From Dyadobacter sp. MSC1_007 (GTDB lineage Bacteria; Bacteroidota; Bacteroidia; Cytophagales; Spirosomataceae): DNA of 64,000 bases. The position numbers and the translations under genes were made by a program. The notes under the pieces are model-generated. The model saw nothing but the letters and a program-made list of their open reading frames with translations. It did no database searches and was not told the origin of the DNA. Shown here in pieces: positions 8,983 through 19,300 of the stretch; within the stretch, counting starts at the first letter, position 1; each line of letters starts with the position of its first letter. The stretch is taken from assembly GCF_023667495.1 (NCBI RefSeq), contig NZ_JAMOZL010000008.1, positions 124,001 to 188,000 of the forward strand. The letters run 5' to 3'.

Positions 8983-9531
8983 TTGTCGCAGAAAAAGCCA
9001 AATATCATTCAAACGGTTGCTTCTTACGGTAAGCAGCTGCTCGGTTTTATCCGGCAGCGCGTGAATACCGATGAGGATGCAGAGGATATTCTTCAGGACG
9101 TTTGGTACCAGCTGAGCAGCGTACCTGAAATAGAGGCGATCGAACAGATGAGCAGCTGGCTTTACCGGGTGGCCAGGAACCGGATTATCGACAAATACCG
9201 GAAACAAAAGCCAGATTCCCTGGAAGATTACGGATATGAGGACGAGGAAGGTGAATTTCATTTTAAGGACATTCTGCTCGCCGACGACAATACGCCCGAG
9301 ACAGCCTACCTCAAAGAGCTCTTTTGGGACCAGCTCACCATTGCATTAGAAGAATTACCCGAAAACCAACGGCAAGTATTTATTTGGAATGAACTGGAAG
9401 ACCAGACTTTCCAGGAAATAGCCGACAGAACGGGTGAAAATATCAAAACCTTGATTTCCCGCAAACGATATGCCGTCCGCCATTTGCGCGATCGGCTTGA
9501 AAGCGTATACCGGGAGTTCGTAAATTATTAA
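8983..9531 (+). CDS. ECF-type RNA polymerase sigma factor
   Basis: A sigma-70 family factor of about 182 aa. Region 2 is seen as NTDEDAEDILQDVWYQLSS and WLYRVARNRIIDKYRK, and region 4 as ALEELPENQRQVFIWNELEDQTFQEIADRTGENIKTLISRKRYAVRHLR. The start is placed at TTG 8983 (MSQKKPNIIQTV), because the 55 extra codons back to ATG 8818 encode an arginine- and cysteine-rich stretch over the GC-rich patch that is unlike any sigma N-terminus; the longer start cannot be excluded. No typical FecR-like anti-sigma gene follows. Instead a small two-helix membrane protein starts 11 bases after the stop and may be the partner. Target promoters are unknown. Confidence 0.85.
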   Translation: MSQKKPNIIQTVASYGKQLLGFIRQRVNTDEDAEDILQDVWYQLSSVPEIEAIEQMSSWLYRVARNRIIDKYRKQKPDSLEDYGYEDEEGEFHFKDILLADDNTPETAYLKELFWDQLTIALEELPENQRQVFIWNELEDQTFQEIADRTGENIKTLISRKRYAVRHLRDRLESVYREFVNY

Positions 9532-9542
9532 ATTTGTCAATC

Positions 9543-9920
9543 ATGGACCAGCGAAACAGATTTAGGAGATACAAGATAGCAATGCCTGTGTTTGCATTAG
9601 TGGCCGCCCTGCTTCTGGGAGTGGTTATACAATGGCTTTGGAACGCCATCCTCCCGTCTGTCGCCCATTTCAATCCAATTACTTACTGGCAGGCAGTAGG
9701 GCTTTTTGTATTATGTAAAATTCTTTTCGGCGGTTTCCGGGGAGGACGTCCGGGAGGTTATCGGGGCAGAGGACGCAGGTTCAATGAAAAATTTGGCGAT
9801 CACACAGCCGGTGGGCCCTGGGCCTGGAAAATTAAGTGGATGAAAATGACCGAAGAGGAACGAATGCGCTTCCGACAGGAAATGCGTAACCGTTCCGGAA
9901 AGCCGCCTGGAAATATTTGA
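9543..9920 (+). CDS. small membrane protein downstream of the sigma factor
   Basis: A 125-aa protein not assigned to a named family. Residues 13-35 (AMPVFALVAALLLGVVIQWLW) and about 48-62 (TYWQAVGLFVLCKILF) are two membrane helices. A glycine-arginine segment follows (GGFRGGRPGGYRGRGRRF, about 63-80), then a basic helix ending WKIKWMKMTEEERMRFRQEM. The ATG at 9543 is preferred over TTG 9534. The gene begins 11 bases after the sigma factor stop, which suggests co-transcription and, by position only, a role in holding or sensing for the sigma factor. The RG-rich part could bind nucleic acid or lipid head groups; this is an inference. Confidence 0.75.
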   Translation: MDQRNRFRRYKIAMPVFALVAALLLGVVIQWLWNAILPSVAHFNPITYWQAVGLFVLCKILFGGFRGGRPGGYRGRGRRFNEKFGDHTAGGPWAWKIKWMKMTEEERMRFRQEMRNRSGKPPGNI

Positions 9921-9999
9921 GGTTTTGTTAAAGTATTTTTTCCGCATGTACGTCTGCCTATATGTACACGGGATCAATCATCAAACAAAACTAAATACC

Positions 10000-10260
10000 A
10001 TGTTCATCTCCATTCTAAAAATCGCGCTTGCGGGCATACTCGGTAGTATGCTTCTTTTCATCATCCCATTTCTGATATTCAAGGCAGTCATATTCTTCCT
10101 GATTCTCGGGCTGATCTTCCGGCTTTTCGGCAGACGGCGCTATTACGGAAGATGGAGACGCTATCATCCGTATTTTACGGAATACTCCGACGAGTCCGCT
10201 TCGTTCGGTGGGAAAGAGAGTTTACGAGACCGCGCTATCGACGGCCCGAAACAAGTTTAA
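10000..10260 (+). CDS. very small membrane protein
   Basis: An 86-aa protein of unknown function. The ATG at 10000 is chosen because the protein then opens with MFISILKIALAGILGSMLLF, and the upstream 25 codons look like leader. Residues 3-45 are a long hydrophobic hairpin (LLFIIPFLIFKAVIFFLILGLIFRLF broken by a proline), followed by a basic RRRYYGRWRRYHPYF cluster and a polar tail. Its order behind the sigma factor and first membrane protein, and ahead of the Hsp20 gene with only 45 bases between, suggests one envelope or heat stress transcription unit. No homologous domain is recognised. Confidence 0.65.
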   Translation: MFISILKIALAGILGSMLLFIIPFLIFKAVIFFLILGLIFRLFGRRRYYGRWRRYHPYFTEYSDESASFGGKESLRDRAIDGPKQV

Positions 10261-10305
10261 CAACAGTGTCAAAAAACACTTTCATCAACTAAAAACCAAT
10301 CAATT

Positions 10306-10710
10306 ATGTGCAATAACAGGTTCGGCCGTCGCGGCTTCGGAGTCCGCCATGACCATTATGCGAGACAATTCGGAGGACAACGTGAGTTCAGGGTTCCGGT
10401 CAACATCGTCAAAAACGAGAACAATTACGAAATGTATGTTTTCGCTCCCGACAGGCAGAAAGATGATTTCAAAATCAATGTAAAAGGCCACGAGCTCACC
10501 ATTTCATACAATCTGACCAACGAGACCAGCGAAAACCGGAACTGGATCCGCCACGAGTTTAGCAAGACGTCCTTCGAACGGACATTCATGATCGATGAAA
10601 CGGTGGATACAGAGCATATCCGTGCGGAATACACCAACGGCATTCTGCAACTGATTTTGCCTGTTATTCCCGGATCCGAAATACCTGCTCAGGAAATCCC
10701 GATCAGTTAA
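10306..10710 (+). CDS. Hsp20/alpha-crystallin family small heat shock protein
   Basis: A 134-aa cytoplasmic holdase that keeps unfolding proteins from aggregating, usually as large oligomers. The alpha-crystallin domain spans about residues 28-125, with FRVPVNIVKNENNYEMYVFAPDRQ at its start, FKINVKGHELTISY in the middle and the family signature AEYTNGILQLILPV (about 106-119) at the end. The C-terminal EIPIS is a recognisable I-x-I/V-like anchor for oligomer contacts. The N-terminal arm is short and rich in R, F and G. It follows the ECF sigma factor and two membrane proteins in the same direction, and a strong terminator ends the unit. Confidence 0.92.
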   Translation: MCNNRFGRRGFGVRHDHYARQFGGQREFRVPVNIVKNENNYEMYVFAPDRQKDDFKINVKGHELTISYNLTNETSENRNWIRHEFSKTSFERTFMIDETVDTEHIRAEYTNGILQLILPVIPGSEIPAQEIPIS

Positions 10711-10732
10711 CATTCCGGCGCTTACACGAAGA

Positions 10733-10764
10733 AAGCCTCCGCACTAACCTGCGGAGGCTTTTCT
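10733..10764. terminator. bidirectional terminator between Hsp20 and SusD genes
   Basis: Eleven-base arms AAGCCTCCGCA and TGCGGAGGCTT (10733-10743 and 10750-10760) pair perfectly around six bases. T-rich sequence follows on the plus strand and A-rich sequence lies on the other side, serving the convergent Hsp20 and SusD genes. Confidence 0.88.
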
Positions 10765-10804
10765 GAATACAAACGCTTAACAATTCTGGTTAACTAAACT
10801 AAAA

Positions 10805-12583
10805 TCACTTATATGCAGGATCTTGTACCAATGTAGCTTTTCCTTGCTGATACGACCGGTCTATCGCTTCCTGTGGAATCGGGAAGTATTCATTTTTACC
10901 TTTTGTGAATACCGCGCCTTTCTTGTAAACGCGCTTGGTGGACTCCACTGCAACGTAGGCATTCAGCGTTTCAGCCGCAATTCCCCACCGTTGCAGATCA
11001 AAGAAACGGTGTCCTTCCATCGCAAATTCGAGACGTGACTCAAATCGCACCGCCTTGCGTGCAGTGGCTGCGTCGGCCCAGGGCTGATCGTATGTTTTGA
11101 TCACATAATTAGCCGCTGGTTCGTTCACAACGGTATAGTCATCCCTTGATTTAGATCCCTGAATCGCCTTTTTCACAAAACCGGCGGGATTTGCAGCCCT
11201 TGTACGGATCTGATTGACAAGCTTCCTGGCGTTTTCAAGGTTACCAAGCTCAACATCAACTTCCGCCAGCCAAAGCAGGATCATTCCATAACGCATGATA
11301 CGGTAGTTATTGCTCGAAAGGTTGCCCCAACCGTTAATACCGAAGCCTGCTTTTTCAGAGATATGTTTTTTTGGAGAATAAGGTCCTGCATAAGTCTGAT
11401 CGCGGATAAAGTCACTGCCGTGAATCTTGAAATCCTTGAATAAAATACCTCTGCGACCTACCGTCTGGTCAAGGCGGGGATCCAATGGGCCGGCGTGAGG
11501 AACAAACGGATCCGTATATTTCAACCCCTGATCATTTTTCACGTCACTTTCATTAAAATTATCCAGCAGCGGAAGACCTGTTGCACTGGTTTTAAATGCA
11601 TTCACCAGGTTTTGAGACGGTTGATAGAACCCGCAGCAACCCCATGGGTCAATGTACGGGTGGGCCAGACCGACGCCTGCATCAGCTGCATCACCGGATG
11701 CACTCGAAACCGCATATTGGATTTCGAAAATAGATTCGACATTATTCCTTGTTGCAATCAGGAAGTTATCTTCGAATTTCGGTGCGAGTGAGAATTTCCC
11801 AGAGGCAATGATTTGTTCCAGCACAGGTTTTGCTTTTTGCAATACAGCCGTATTTGCTACGCCGGTAGTTACATTCCAGCCCTGGTACATGTAAGATTTG
11901 GCCAGGAAAGCGAGTGCTGCCCATTTAGTGGGGCGCCCAACCTGCGATTGCGTTTCAGGCAGGCCTTCTGAAGCCGCTTTGAAATCAGCCTCGATCATCG
12001 GCCATACATCCTTATCGTTCGGAATTTTGGTACTTTCCAGGTCGTCGAGCTTGTAAATATTCTCGTCGATGTACGGAATAGTCTTCCACATTTTTTTCGC
12101 TTCAAAATGGAACAGGCCACGAAGGAACCTGGCTTCGGCGATGATCTGCTTTCTTCTGGCATCCCCCACAGCTTCTACTTCCGCAAGCGTATTGATCACG
12201 TCATTGGTACGGGCAATGCCTTTGAACAGGCCGCGCCATTTGTTTTTGATGTGATTATTGGTAGGCTGGAAGTCCCATTTCTCGATAAACGACTCTTCCG
12301 GCTGGTCCCCCGCATCTGTTCCTTTATAGGAGTCGTCGGACGCGATACCTCCAAATACCCAGCTCTGAATGTCATTGTTCCAGGGGTCCTGGCCGTCGAG
12401 TCCCTGCCCGTCGACCATCGCATAGGCCCCAATCAGTAATCCTTCCACACCCGCGGGTGTTTTCAGCGCTGTCGGACTGTATTGTCCCTGCGGATCCCTC
12501 GTCAGGAAGGAGTCTTTACAAGCGGAGACGAAACCAATCGCCAGACCCACTGTAAGCAAATATTTAAAGATTTTCGTATTCAT
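10805..12583 (-). CDS. SusD/RagB family outer-membrane lipoprotein (pair 1)
   Basis: A 592-aa surface lipoprotein that captures a ligand and hands it to the TonB-dependent channel encoded upstream. The lipobox is GFVSAC (Cys22), followed by the usual KDSFLTRDP. TPR-like helices carry NDVINTL and ARFLRGLFHFEAKKMW (residues 151-166), and the C-terminus has RFESRLEFAMEGHRFFDLQRWG, the classic SusD signature. A vicinal cysteine pair, GCCGFYQPS, lies at 315-323 and recurs in the second SusD of this window. It starts 39 bases after the SusC stop, so the two are co-transcribed. The ligand, carbohydrate or otherwise, is unknown. Confidence 0.95.
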   Translation of the reverse strand: MNTKIFKYLLTVGLAIGFVSACKDSFLTRDPQGQYSPTALKTPAGVEGLLIGAYAMVDGQGLDGQDPWNNDIQSWVFGGIASDDSYKGTDAGDQPEESFIEKWDFQPTNNHIKNKWRGLFKGIARTNDVINTLAEVEAVGDARRKQIIAEARFLRGLFHFEAKKMWKTIPYIDENIYKLDDLESTKIPNDKDVWPMIEADFKAASEGLPETQSQVGRPTKWAALAFLAKSYMYQGWNVTTGVANTAVLQKAKPVLEQIIASGKFSLAPKFEDNFLIATRNNVESIFEIQYAVSSASGDAADAGVGLAHPYIDPWGCCGFYQPSQNLVNAFKTSATGLPLLDNFNESDVKNDQGLKYTDPFVPHAGPLDPRLDQTVGRRGILFKDFKIHGSDFIRDQTYAGPYSPKKHISEKAGFGINGWGNLSSNNYRIMRYGMILLWLAEVDVELGNLENARKLVNQIRTRAANPAGFVKKAIQGSKSRDDYTVVNEPAANYVIKTYDQPWADAATARKAVRFESRLEFAMEGHRFFDLQRWGIAAETLNAYVAVESTKRVYKKGAVFTKGKNEYFPIPQEAIDRSYQQGKATLVQDPAYK

Positions 12584-12622
12584 ATATTTTGAATATTTAA
12601 GATCAGTGGAAAAAACCGGTTA

Positions 12623-15600
12623 TCAGAAGGATACATTAAGACCTACCAGGAATGTTCTGGACACCGGCATGTAACCGCCGTCGAACCCAAGCGTCCTATC
12701 CTCTCCTGTCTGGATTTCAGGGTTAAGACCAGTGTATTTGCTGACTGTGAACATGTTTTGTCCCTGTACATAGATCTGCGCATTGCCAAAACCGATCTTG
12801 GTAGAAAGTACCTTCGGCAAGGTGTAGGTTAGCTGCACGTTTTTCAGACGGAAGTAAGTACCTTTTTCCACAAAATAGCTGGAAGGGCGGCTACTGATCT
12901 GGTCATCCGCATCCATAATGGGCACAGTACCTTCTTTGTGGTCCGGCTGCCATGCGTCATACAATGCCCTCTTGGCGCGGTTACCCTGGAATGTGTTGAA
13001 ATCGGTGAAGTAGCGCAGGTAGCTGAATATTTCATTTCCAACAACGCCGTTTCCGAATACCGTCAGGTCAAATGCCTTGTAGCCGACATTCACGTTAATA
13101 CCATATACAAAGTCGGGGTGCGGGTTGCCGATAACGGTACGGTCATCATCAGTGATTTTGTTATCTCCGTTAATATCCGCAATCTTAAACTTCCCTGCCT
13201 TGTTGTATGAACCGTAAGGTGCCCATGCTTTGGCCTCTTCATCAGATTGGAAGATACCCAGCACTTCGTAACCATAGTAAGAAGAAATAGGTAGTCCCGC
13301 CTGTGTAAGCGTAACCGCCGGCACGCGTGAGCCTGATCCAAAGTACTTGGTATTTTCACTTTCATCCAGTTTATCAACCTTATTACGGTACATCGAGTAG
13401 TTCACTGACAGTCCGTAACGCAAGTCACCTTTCATTGCGCTATTCCGATAACCAATCCCAAGGTCAATTCCCTTGTTGGTCATTGCACCTACGTTGAATG
13501 ATGGCGCGCTGGCGTCACCGGCTGTGAAGGTGATCGGCGTCGAGAATAGCATGTCGGTGGTTTTTCTGTTCCAGAAATCAAGTTCCAATGTCAACGCGTC
13601 GTTCAGGAACGTTGCGTCCAGACCAAGGTTATTGGAAGTCGTAGTTTCCCATTTTGCATTAGGGTTACCAAAGGATGAAGCGTCATAACCGATCGTTGGC
13701 TGGCTTCCAGAACCGTCGATAGGGTAACCTGCGTGGAATATATCTGCCCGATAGGTCGTAAATGCGTTGTAGTCACCGATCTTCTGGTTACCGGTTTTAC
13801 CCCATCCGTAACGGAACTTCATGTCGTTGATAAAACTCACGGACTTCATGAACTGCTCGTCCGATAAACGCCATCCAACACTGAATGCCGGGAAAATCGC
13901 ATTTCTCGAAGCTTGTTGAAAACGGGAAGATGCATCGTTCCTTAAAATAAACTGGAACAAATACTTGTCGGCAAAAGCATAGTTAACCTTACCGAACTGT
14001 GAATACAAGCTGTAATCGCGGTTCACTCCACCGAAGTTGGTCGCTTTAGTGGCGTCACCAAGGTTCAGATAATTGATAATAGACGGGATCTCGAATGCAT
14101 ATCCGGACCGTGAGGCTCCAAACTCTTCCGCAAATTCACGGATCGCTTCAACTCCAACGTAAGCGTCTACTTTGTGATTGGCACCAAAACTGCGCGAATA
14201 GCTCAAAGTATTGGTCCACACCCACTGATAAGAGTAATAGTCTGTCGACGTAGATCCGTTGTTGAAGCTACCTTCCACATATTCAGGGTTCGCCCGACCG
14301 ATGTAACGACCGCGCTGGCTTACTCCGTCGATACCAAGGCTGGTCTTCAGGGTAAGTTGTGGAATGATGTCAAATTCTCCGTAAATGTTACCAAACGCCC
14401 TCAAACGATAAGTACGGTTGTCTTTTTCACGGTAAAGGGTCGCGTAAGGATTGGAATTATTTCCCAGGTTGGCACCGCGTGAACCTGCAAAGTTTCCGGC
14501 AATGTCATAGATAGGCAGCAACGGATGGTGTTTGTAGCTACCTGAAACCGCATTTTGTTCCTGGTTATTTCCAAAACCTCCTTTACGGTTATCGAACGAG
14601 ACCGCAAGGTTCTCACCCACGCGAAACCGCTTGTTCAGTGTAGAAAACTCGGTATTTGCACGAATGGTATAACGGTCGTAGCCGATGAACTTAACCACAC
14701 CATCCTGGCTGAAATAGCCTACTGATAGTGCATAACGGCTGTTCTCTGTACCACCGGTTGCCGACAACTGATAGTTCTGGATCGGCGCCGTGGTCGTCAG
14801 TTCCTCCCACCAGTTGGTGTCGGCTGCTTTGGTAATCGCGTAAATATTACCCGGCACCAGCGAGTATTTGGCCGGATCCACGTCGGGGGTTCCTTCTTTT
14901 CCCTTACTTGGAAACACGTAATCAGGAATAGTTACTTCACCGTTCGGACCGAATGTGTACTGGCCGTGAGAAGGCGTTTTACCTGCATATTTATCAGCCA
15001 GATAAAGGTATCTTCCAAGTTCCTGTGCATTCAGTGCCTCAGCATCCTTATAGGTCTTTTGAGAGCCCACATAGGCATTGAACGAGATCACCGGCTTGCC
15101 GATCTTACCTCTTTTAGTTGTAATAATGACCACCCCGTTGGCCGCCCGAGATCCATAGATTGATGCCGAAGAGGCGTCCTTAAGGATTTGGATCGTTTCA
15201 ATGTCATTGGGGTTCAGGTTTCCCTGGTTTTCTGTCGGTACGCCATCGATGATGAACAGTGGATCGTTGTTACCGATCGTACCGAATCCGCGTATACGCA
15301 CGGTAGCGTTACCGCCAGGTGTTGCGTCATTAACAATGTTTAACCCTGACGCACGTCCCTGAAGCTGCTGTGCAAAAGTAGTAGCCGGAACAGATTGCAG
15401 GTCCTTGGCATTAACTGTCGTTACCGAACCGGTAATATCCCTCTTCGACTGCGAGCCGTAGCCCGTTACGATCACCTCTTCCAATGCGCTTACGTCGCTG
15501 GTCATCGCCACATCGATCGTGCTCCGGTTGCCGATAGCGACTTCCTTTGCAGTGTAACCGATGAAGGAGAACACGAGAATCTGCGCATTCGCAGGTACTT

Positions 15601-15811
15601 TGATGGAATATTTACCGTCGGCATCAGTTGTGACACCTATCGTAGTTGACCCTTTGAGAGTCACCGAGGCCCCGGGTAGACTTGACCCGGATTGCTCGTC
15701 CATAACTTTCCCTGTTATGTTAATGTCTTGGGAAAATACGGTTAAAGAGAGGAAAAACAGAAACACGCTAAAGACCAGCCTGCTTCCCAGGTGAAGGTAG
15801 TTTTGTTTCAT
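12623..15811 (-). CDS. SusC/RagA family TonB-dependent outer-membrane receptor (pair 1)
   Basis: A 1062-aa outer-membrane channel that imports the ligand caught by its SusD, powered by TonB-ExbBD. A signal peptide (VFSVFLFFLSLTVFSQ, about 13-28) leads into a carboxypeptidase-regulatory-like domain (ITGKVMDEQSGSSLPGASV, about 32-105). The SusC linker EEVIVTGYGSQSKRDITGSV follows, then a plug (RIRGFGTIGNNDPLFIIDG, SASIYGSRAANGVVIITT) and a 22-strand barrel ending in an aromatic residue (LVGLNVSF). The leader contains the 16-mer at 15816-15831 four bases before ATG, and TATTTTTG lies at 15845-15852; both features recur at the SusC gene starting at 24985. Full length for the family. Confidence 0.96.
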   Translation of the reverse strand: MKQNYLHLGSRLVFSVFLFFLSLTVFSQDINITGKVMDEQSGSSLPGASVTLKGSTTIGVTTDADGKYSIKVPANAQILVFSFIGYTAKEVAIGNRSTIDVAMTSDVSALEEVIVTGYGSQSKRDITGSVTTVNAKDLQSVPATTFAQQLQGRASGLNIVNDATPGGNATVRIRGFGTIGNNDPLFIIDGVPTENQGNLNPNDIETIQILKDASSASIYGSRAANGVVIITTKRGKIGKPVISFNAYVGSQKTYKDAEALNAQELGRYLYLADKYAGKTPSHGQYTFGPNGEVTIPDYVFPSKGKEGTPDVDPAKYSLVPGNIYAITKAADTNWWEELTTTAPIQNYQLSATGGTENSRYALSVGYFSQDGVVKFIGYDRYTIRANTEFSTLNKRFRVGENLAVSFDNRKGGFGNNQEQNAVSGSYKHHPLLPIYDIAGNFAGSRGANLGNNSNPYATLYREKDNRTYRLRAFGNIYGEFDIIPQLTLKTSLGIDGVSQRGRYIGRANPEYVEGSFNNGSTSTDYYSYQWVWTNTLSYSRSFGANHKVDAYVGVEAIREFAEEFGASRSGYAFEIPSIINYLNLGDATKATNFGGVNRDYSLYSQFGKVNYAFADKYLFQFILRNDASSRFQQASRNAIFPAFSVGWRLSDEQFMKSVSFINDMKFRYGWGKTGNQKIGDYNAFTTYRADIFHAGYPIDGSGSQPTIGYDASSFGNPNAKWETTTSNNLGLDATFLNDALTLELDFWNRKTTDMLFSTPITFTAGDASAPSFNVGAMTNKGIDLGIGYRNSAMKGDLRYGLSVNYSMYRNKVDKLDESENTKYFGSGSRVPAVTLTQAGLPISSYYGYEVLGIFQSDEEAKAWAPYGSYNKAGKFKIADINGDNKITDDDRTVIGNPHPDFVYGINVNVGYKAFDLTVFGNGVVGNEIFSYLRYFTDFNTFQGNRAKRALYDAWQPDHKEGTVPIMDADDQISSRPSSYFVEKGTYFRLKNVQLTYTLPKVLSTKIGFGNAQIYVQGQNMFTVSKYTGLNPEIQTGEDRTLGFDGGYMPVSRTFLVGLNVSF

Positions 15812-15815
15812 CGTA

Positions 15816-15852
15816 TCTAGTTAGGTTAATATGCTTATGCAGACCAAAAATA
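15816..15852 (-). promoter_or_regulatory. SusC pair 1 minus 7 element and conserved 16-base leader
   Basis: On the minus strand TATTTTTG (complement of 15845-15852, fits TAnnTTTG) lies 33 bases before the ATG. TATTAACCTAACTAGA (complement of 15816-15831) ends four bases before ATG. The same arrangement with an identical 16-mer occurs at 24990-25027. No TTG at the ideal upstream distance is seen. Confidence 0.55.
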
Positions 15853-16236
15853 TAATTTTGCAATCATTAAATAATCTAATATTTACAAAATATATTCTAT
15901 CATATATAAAATATAACTTTTTGAATCCAAAACCTAACAACTAATTGACTTATTCCAACATTTCATCCCTCATTTGTGTAGAATTTTAATCTCATTTTAA
16001 TCCCGCAACAATAAGTGTCATACGTACAAATATCACAAAATCAGCCATTTATAGTTAAATATAAGTTACTTTAATAAGATTAACCAACGGCACAAACTTG
16101 TCTTTTTCCTATATTATCACAATCTTAGCTTAAAGAACCATTTGATAAAAATAAGTTACGTCACGGCAGCCTTTTTTATATCAAAACAGCATAAAGCCAG
16201 CCAAAATATCGGAATATTTATATTTTTATATTAAAC

Positions 16237-16286
16237 AAAATGACAAGTGCCCGAAGGATTGCTATCCCGCGGGCACTTGTCATTTT
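16237..16286 (-). terminator. strong terminator after the FG-GAP/ASPIC lipoprotein gene
   Basis: Seventeen-base arms (16237-16253 and 16270-16286, core GACAAGTGCCCG) pair perfectly around a 16-base loop. A T-rich tail follows on the minus strand. It separates this gene from the SusC pair 1 promoter. Confidence 0.88.
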
Positions 16287-16302
16287 TCCAATTATAAGGA
16301 TG

Positions 16303-19300
16303 CTATTTAATCTCCCGTTTTCGTCCTCTAAAACTCACAATAGAAGCTCCTGTTACATTCGCTGGCAGGAATAATGTATGCGAAGATTGGGAAAGAAATG
16401 AAGAACCGTACCCGATTTCCTCGGTTCTGGTCTTACCATTTTTCAAATGCAGCAATACCCTGTTTTCGTCAGGCGCCAATGCTATTTTTCTTGCAGGAGC
16501 CGCGCTTTGGTGAAAACAGAGCGAATCGCGGTTCTGCGAGGTTACAGCCAGCCAGTTATTGCCGTTCGTCGCGACTTTGATAAGCCCTTTGGCATTACCT
16601 TCAATCTTGTAGCCGCTTTGCGAGAGCGTCAACGGCTGAAACCCACCCTTGCCATCGCCCTTCAGAACCAAGCCATACATCGCGTCGTAACGCCCCACAG
16701 ACACCTCAGAGCCATAATCGTTTCCGGTTAACATCACGTCCAGATTCCCGTCCTGATCGAAGTCGTCGGCAACCATTCCGAAGATTGGCGCAACCTGTGC
16801 CTGAACCGGCAGTTCGTGCAATTCAAACTTGCCTCCGCCCTTATTCTCAATGTAGCTGCTTTTCATCCAGGTGGCCGACAGATGCAATGCGTCCTTCAAT
16901 TCTTCCGGTTTTAATATATCCGGCAATGCCGATTCGGCAAATTTCCCATACTCCTGAAAACGCTGACGGACCTGGATGATCTGCTTACCCATGTCATCCC
17001 GGGTGTTGTATGGGAATTCTTTAAAACTGTCGTCCTGAGCCCTGTAGAAAACCGTCGGTATGGCATCGAAATAGCCGTCGTTGTTGAAATCCTTGGCATA
17101 CATGCTTACAGGACGGCTTTCAGAGGCCCTGCTCAACGAGTTAGTACCCAGGTTACCAGCCACATAGTCGATATCGCCGTCATTGTCAAAGTCGCCGGAC
17201 AGCAGACTTCCCCACCAGCCTTTCTTCGCCTCCAATCCGGAGGTAACAGGCTGGAACTTACCATTCACGTTTTTGAAAAAAGTAAGCGGCATCCATTCAC
17301 CCGCAACGAGTAAGTCTATCCAGCCGTCATTGTCGAAATCAGTCCATAATGCATCGCATACCAACCCGATATTCGTCAGGCCCGGAACGACAGCCGACGT
17401 TGCGTTCGAGAACCGGACAGCACCGCCCCTGCTATCATTACGCAACACGTAGCTCGATACCGGTCGTGGATACTTGCCAGCTTCCACCCTACCCCCGATA
17501 AATAAATCAAGATCGCCATCCCGGTCATAGTCAGCTGCTTTCACACACGAGCCATTGACCAGAAATGCGGGTAAAGCCGCGGAATCCAATGTAAACTTTC
17601 CTTTGCCGTCATTGGTATATAGCCTGTTTTTCAGTGCATCCGAACCTTCTTTGAGCTCATAACTGCCGCTGACAATATACAAGTCCAGATCTTTATCACC
17701 ATCAGCATCAAATAACAGCACGCCCATATCCTCCGACGTCTTCTCGAATCCCTCGGGGCCGGGAAGAAGATCGGCGGTTTTGAAACGGCCATCGGGCTGC
17801 TGGATCAAAAAACGGCCTTTATTTTGGAATGCGCCTCCCACAAATACATCGTCGAGCCCGTCGCCGTTCACATCGCCCGCAGCAAGCGCCGGCCCGAACT
17901 GCGACATTTTATGAGGCAACAATTTCTGCACATTAAAGTCGATCACATCCATTTCAACATGCCGGTAGGCTACATTCAATGTAGAAGTGATATCCCTAAA
18001 AAGGGGCTGCTCCCCGGTGGGCGCACTAGCAGGCAGCACGCCAGCATTCTTTTCATGAACGGTTAGCTGTTGATTAGCTTTGACATTCTTCAAAATCTGT
18101 CCCCGGCCACCTGGCCATATCACCTTGACCTCCGCAATGAACTTTTCGCTCCCTAATCCAAAGTGGACATAGGGCTCGACACTGGACAAATAACCGCGAT
18201 AAGGTGAGTTTTCTGCGATCTGCTTTGTGCCATTGCCATAAGTAATTTCTGCGATAGCCCCAATGCCTGCGCCGTTGTACCGATCCCCCTTAAACGCAAT
18301 GCGCAAATAGTTACTGCTGTCTGGCCGCAACTGCATGCTGTTATTCCGGTATACAGCCGCCGAGTCGTTGATATTATTGACAATGTAATCCAGGTCACCA
18401 TCATTATCGAGGTCGGCGTAGGCGGCACCATTTGAAAATCCCGGCGTGTCGATCCCCCAGTTGTCGGTAACGTCTTCAAAGCCGAGATTACCTTTATTTT
18501 TGAATGCAAAATTCCGGATCCGGACGCTGGGAATGTAGTCCAGCATCATCATAGGTGCCATAATGCTCGAAACTTCATTGCGATAAGCTATGAAATCCAA
18601 GTCAGTAATGTCTTTGGGAAAGCCATTGGTGATGATAATATCCCTCAGACCGTCGTTATCAAAGTCCGTCACCATCGGTGCCCAGCTCCAGTCGGTTTCA
18701 GCCACACCGCTCAGCAGGCCGATTTCACTGAATACAGGCTCCTTTTTGCCCTTTCCATCATTTCCTAAGTTCAATTGCAAGGTATTTCGTGCGACCTGAT
18801 ACTGGTATCCGAATATTTCATTGTTCTGATAGGTCACGTAGCTGTTGGCAGGCGTCATCATTTTCTTCCTGCGATTTGTGGCGGGCATCATATCTACGGC
18901 GATGACATCTACCAGGCCGTCGTTGTTAATGTCGGCCACGTCGTTACCCATAGCCGAATGGGATGTATGTTTAAAATAGGAAGATGCCTTATCGGTAAAA
19001 GTGCCATTACCATTATTGATGTAAAGCAGATCGTTGGTGAGGTAGTCGTTGGTCACGTAAATGTCCTTCCAGCCGTCCTGGTTCACGTCCGTTACATTAA
19101 TGCCAAGGCTATACCCTTCAATCAATATGCCAGCCTCTTTGGACACATTGGTAAACACCGGATGGTTCAATTTCGCGTCCCAGTCGTTCCGGTATAGCCT
19201 GTCGGTGCGCCGCGACGAGCCGTCGACAACTTTTTGGTGGTATTTGTTGGGGAAGTTATTGTCATCCATTTCATTGACAATCAGGAACAGGTCCAGGTCC

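Larger units (their letters stand above)
15812..16302. other. 491-base AT-rich intergenic region upstream of SusC pair 1
   Basis: It contains the SusC leader and minus 7 box (15816-15852) at one end and the terminator of the FG-GAP/ASPIC gene (16237-16286) at the other. The 370 bases between are very AT-rich (for example ttacaaaatatattctatc near 15891), probably room for regulator binding, but no operator could be recognised. Confidence 0.5.
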
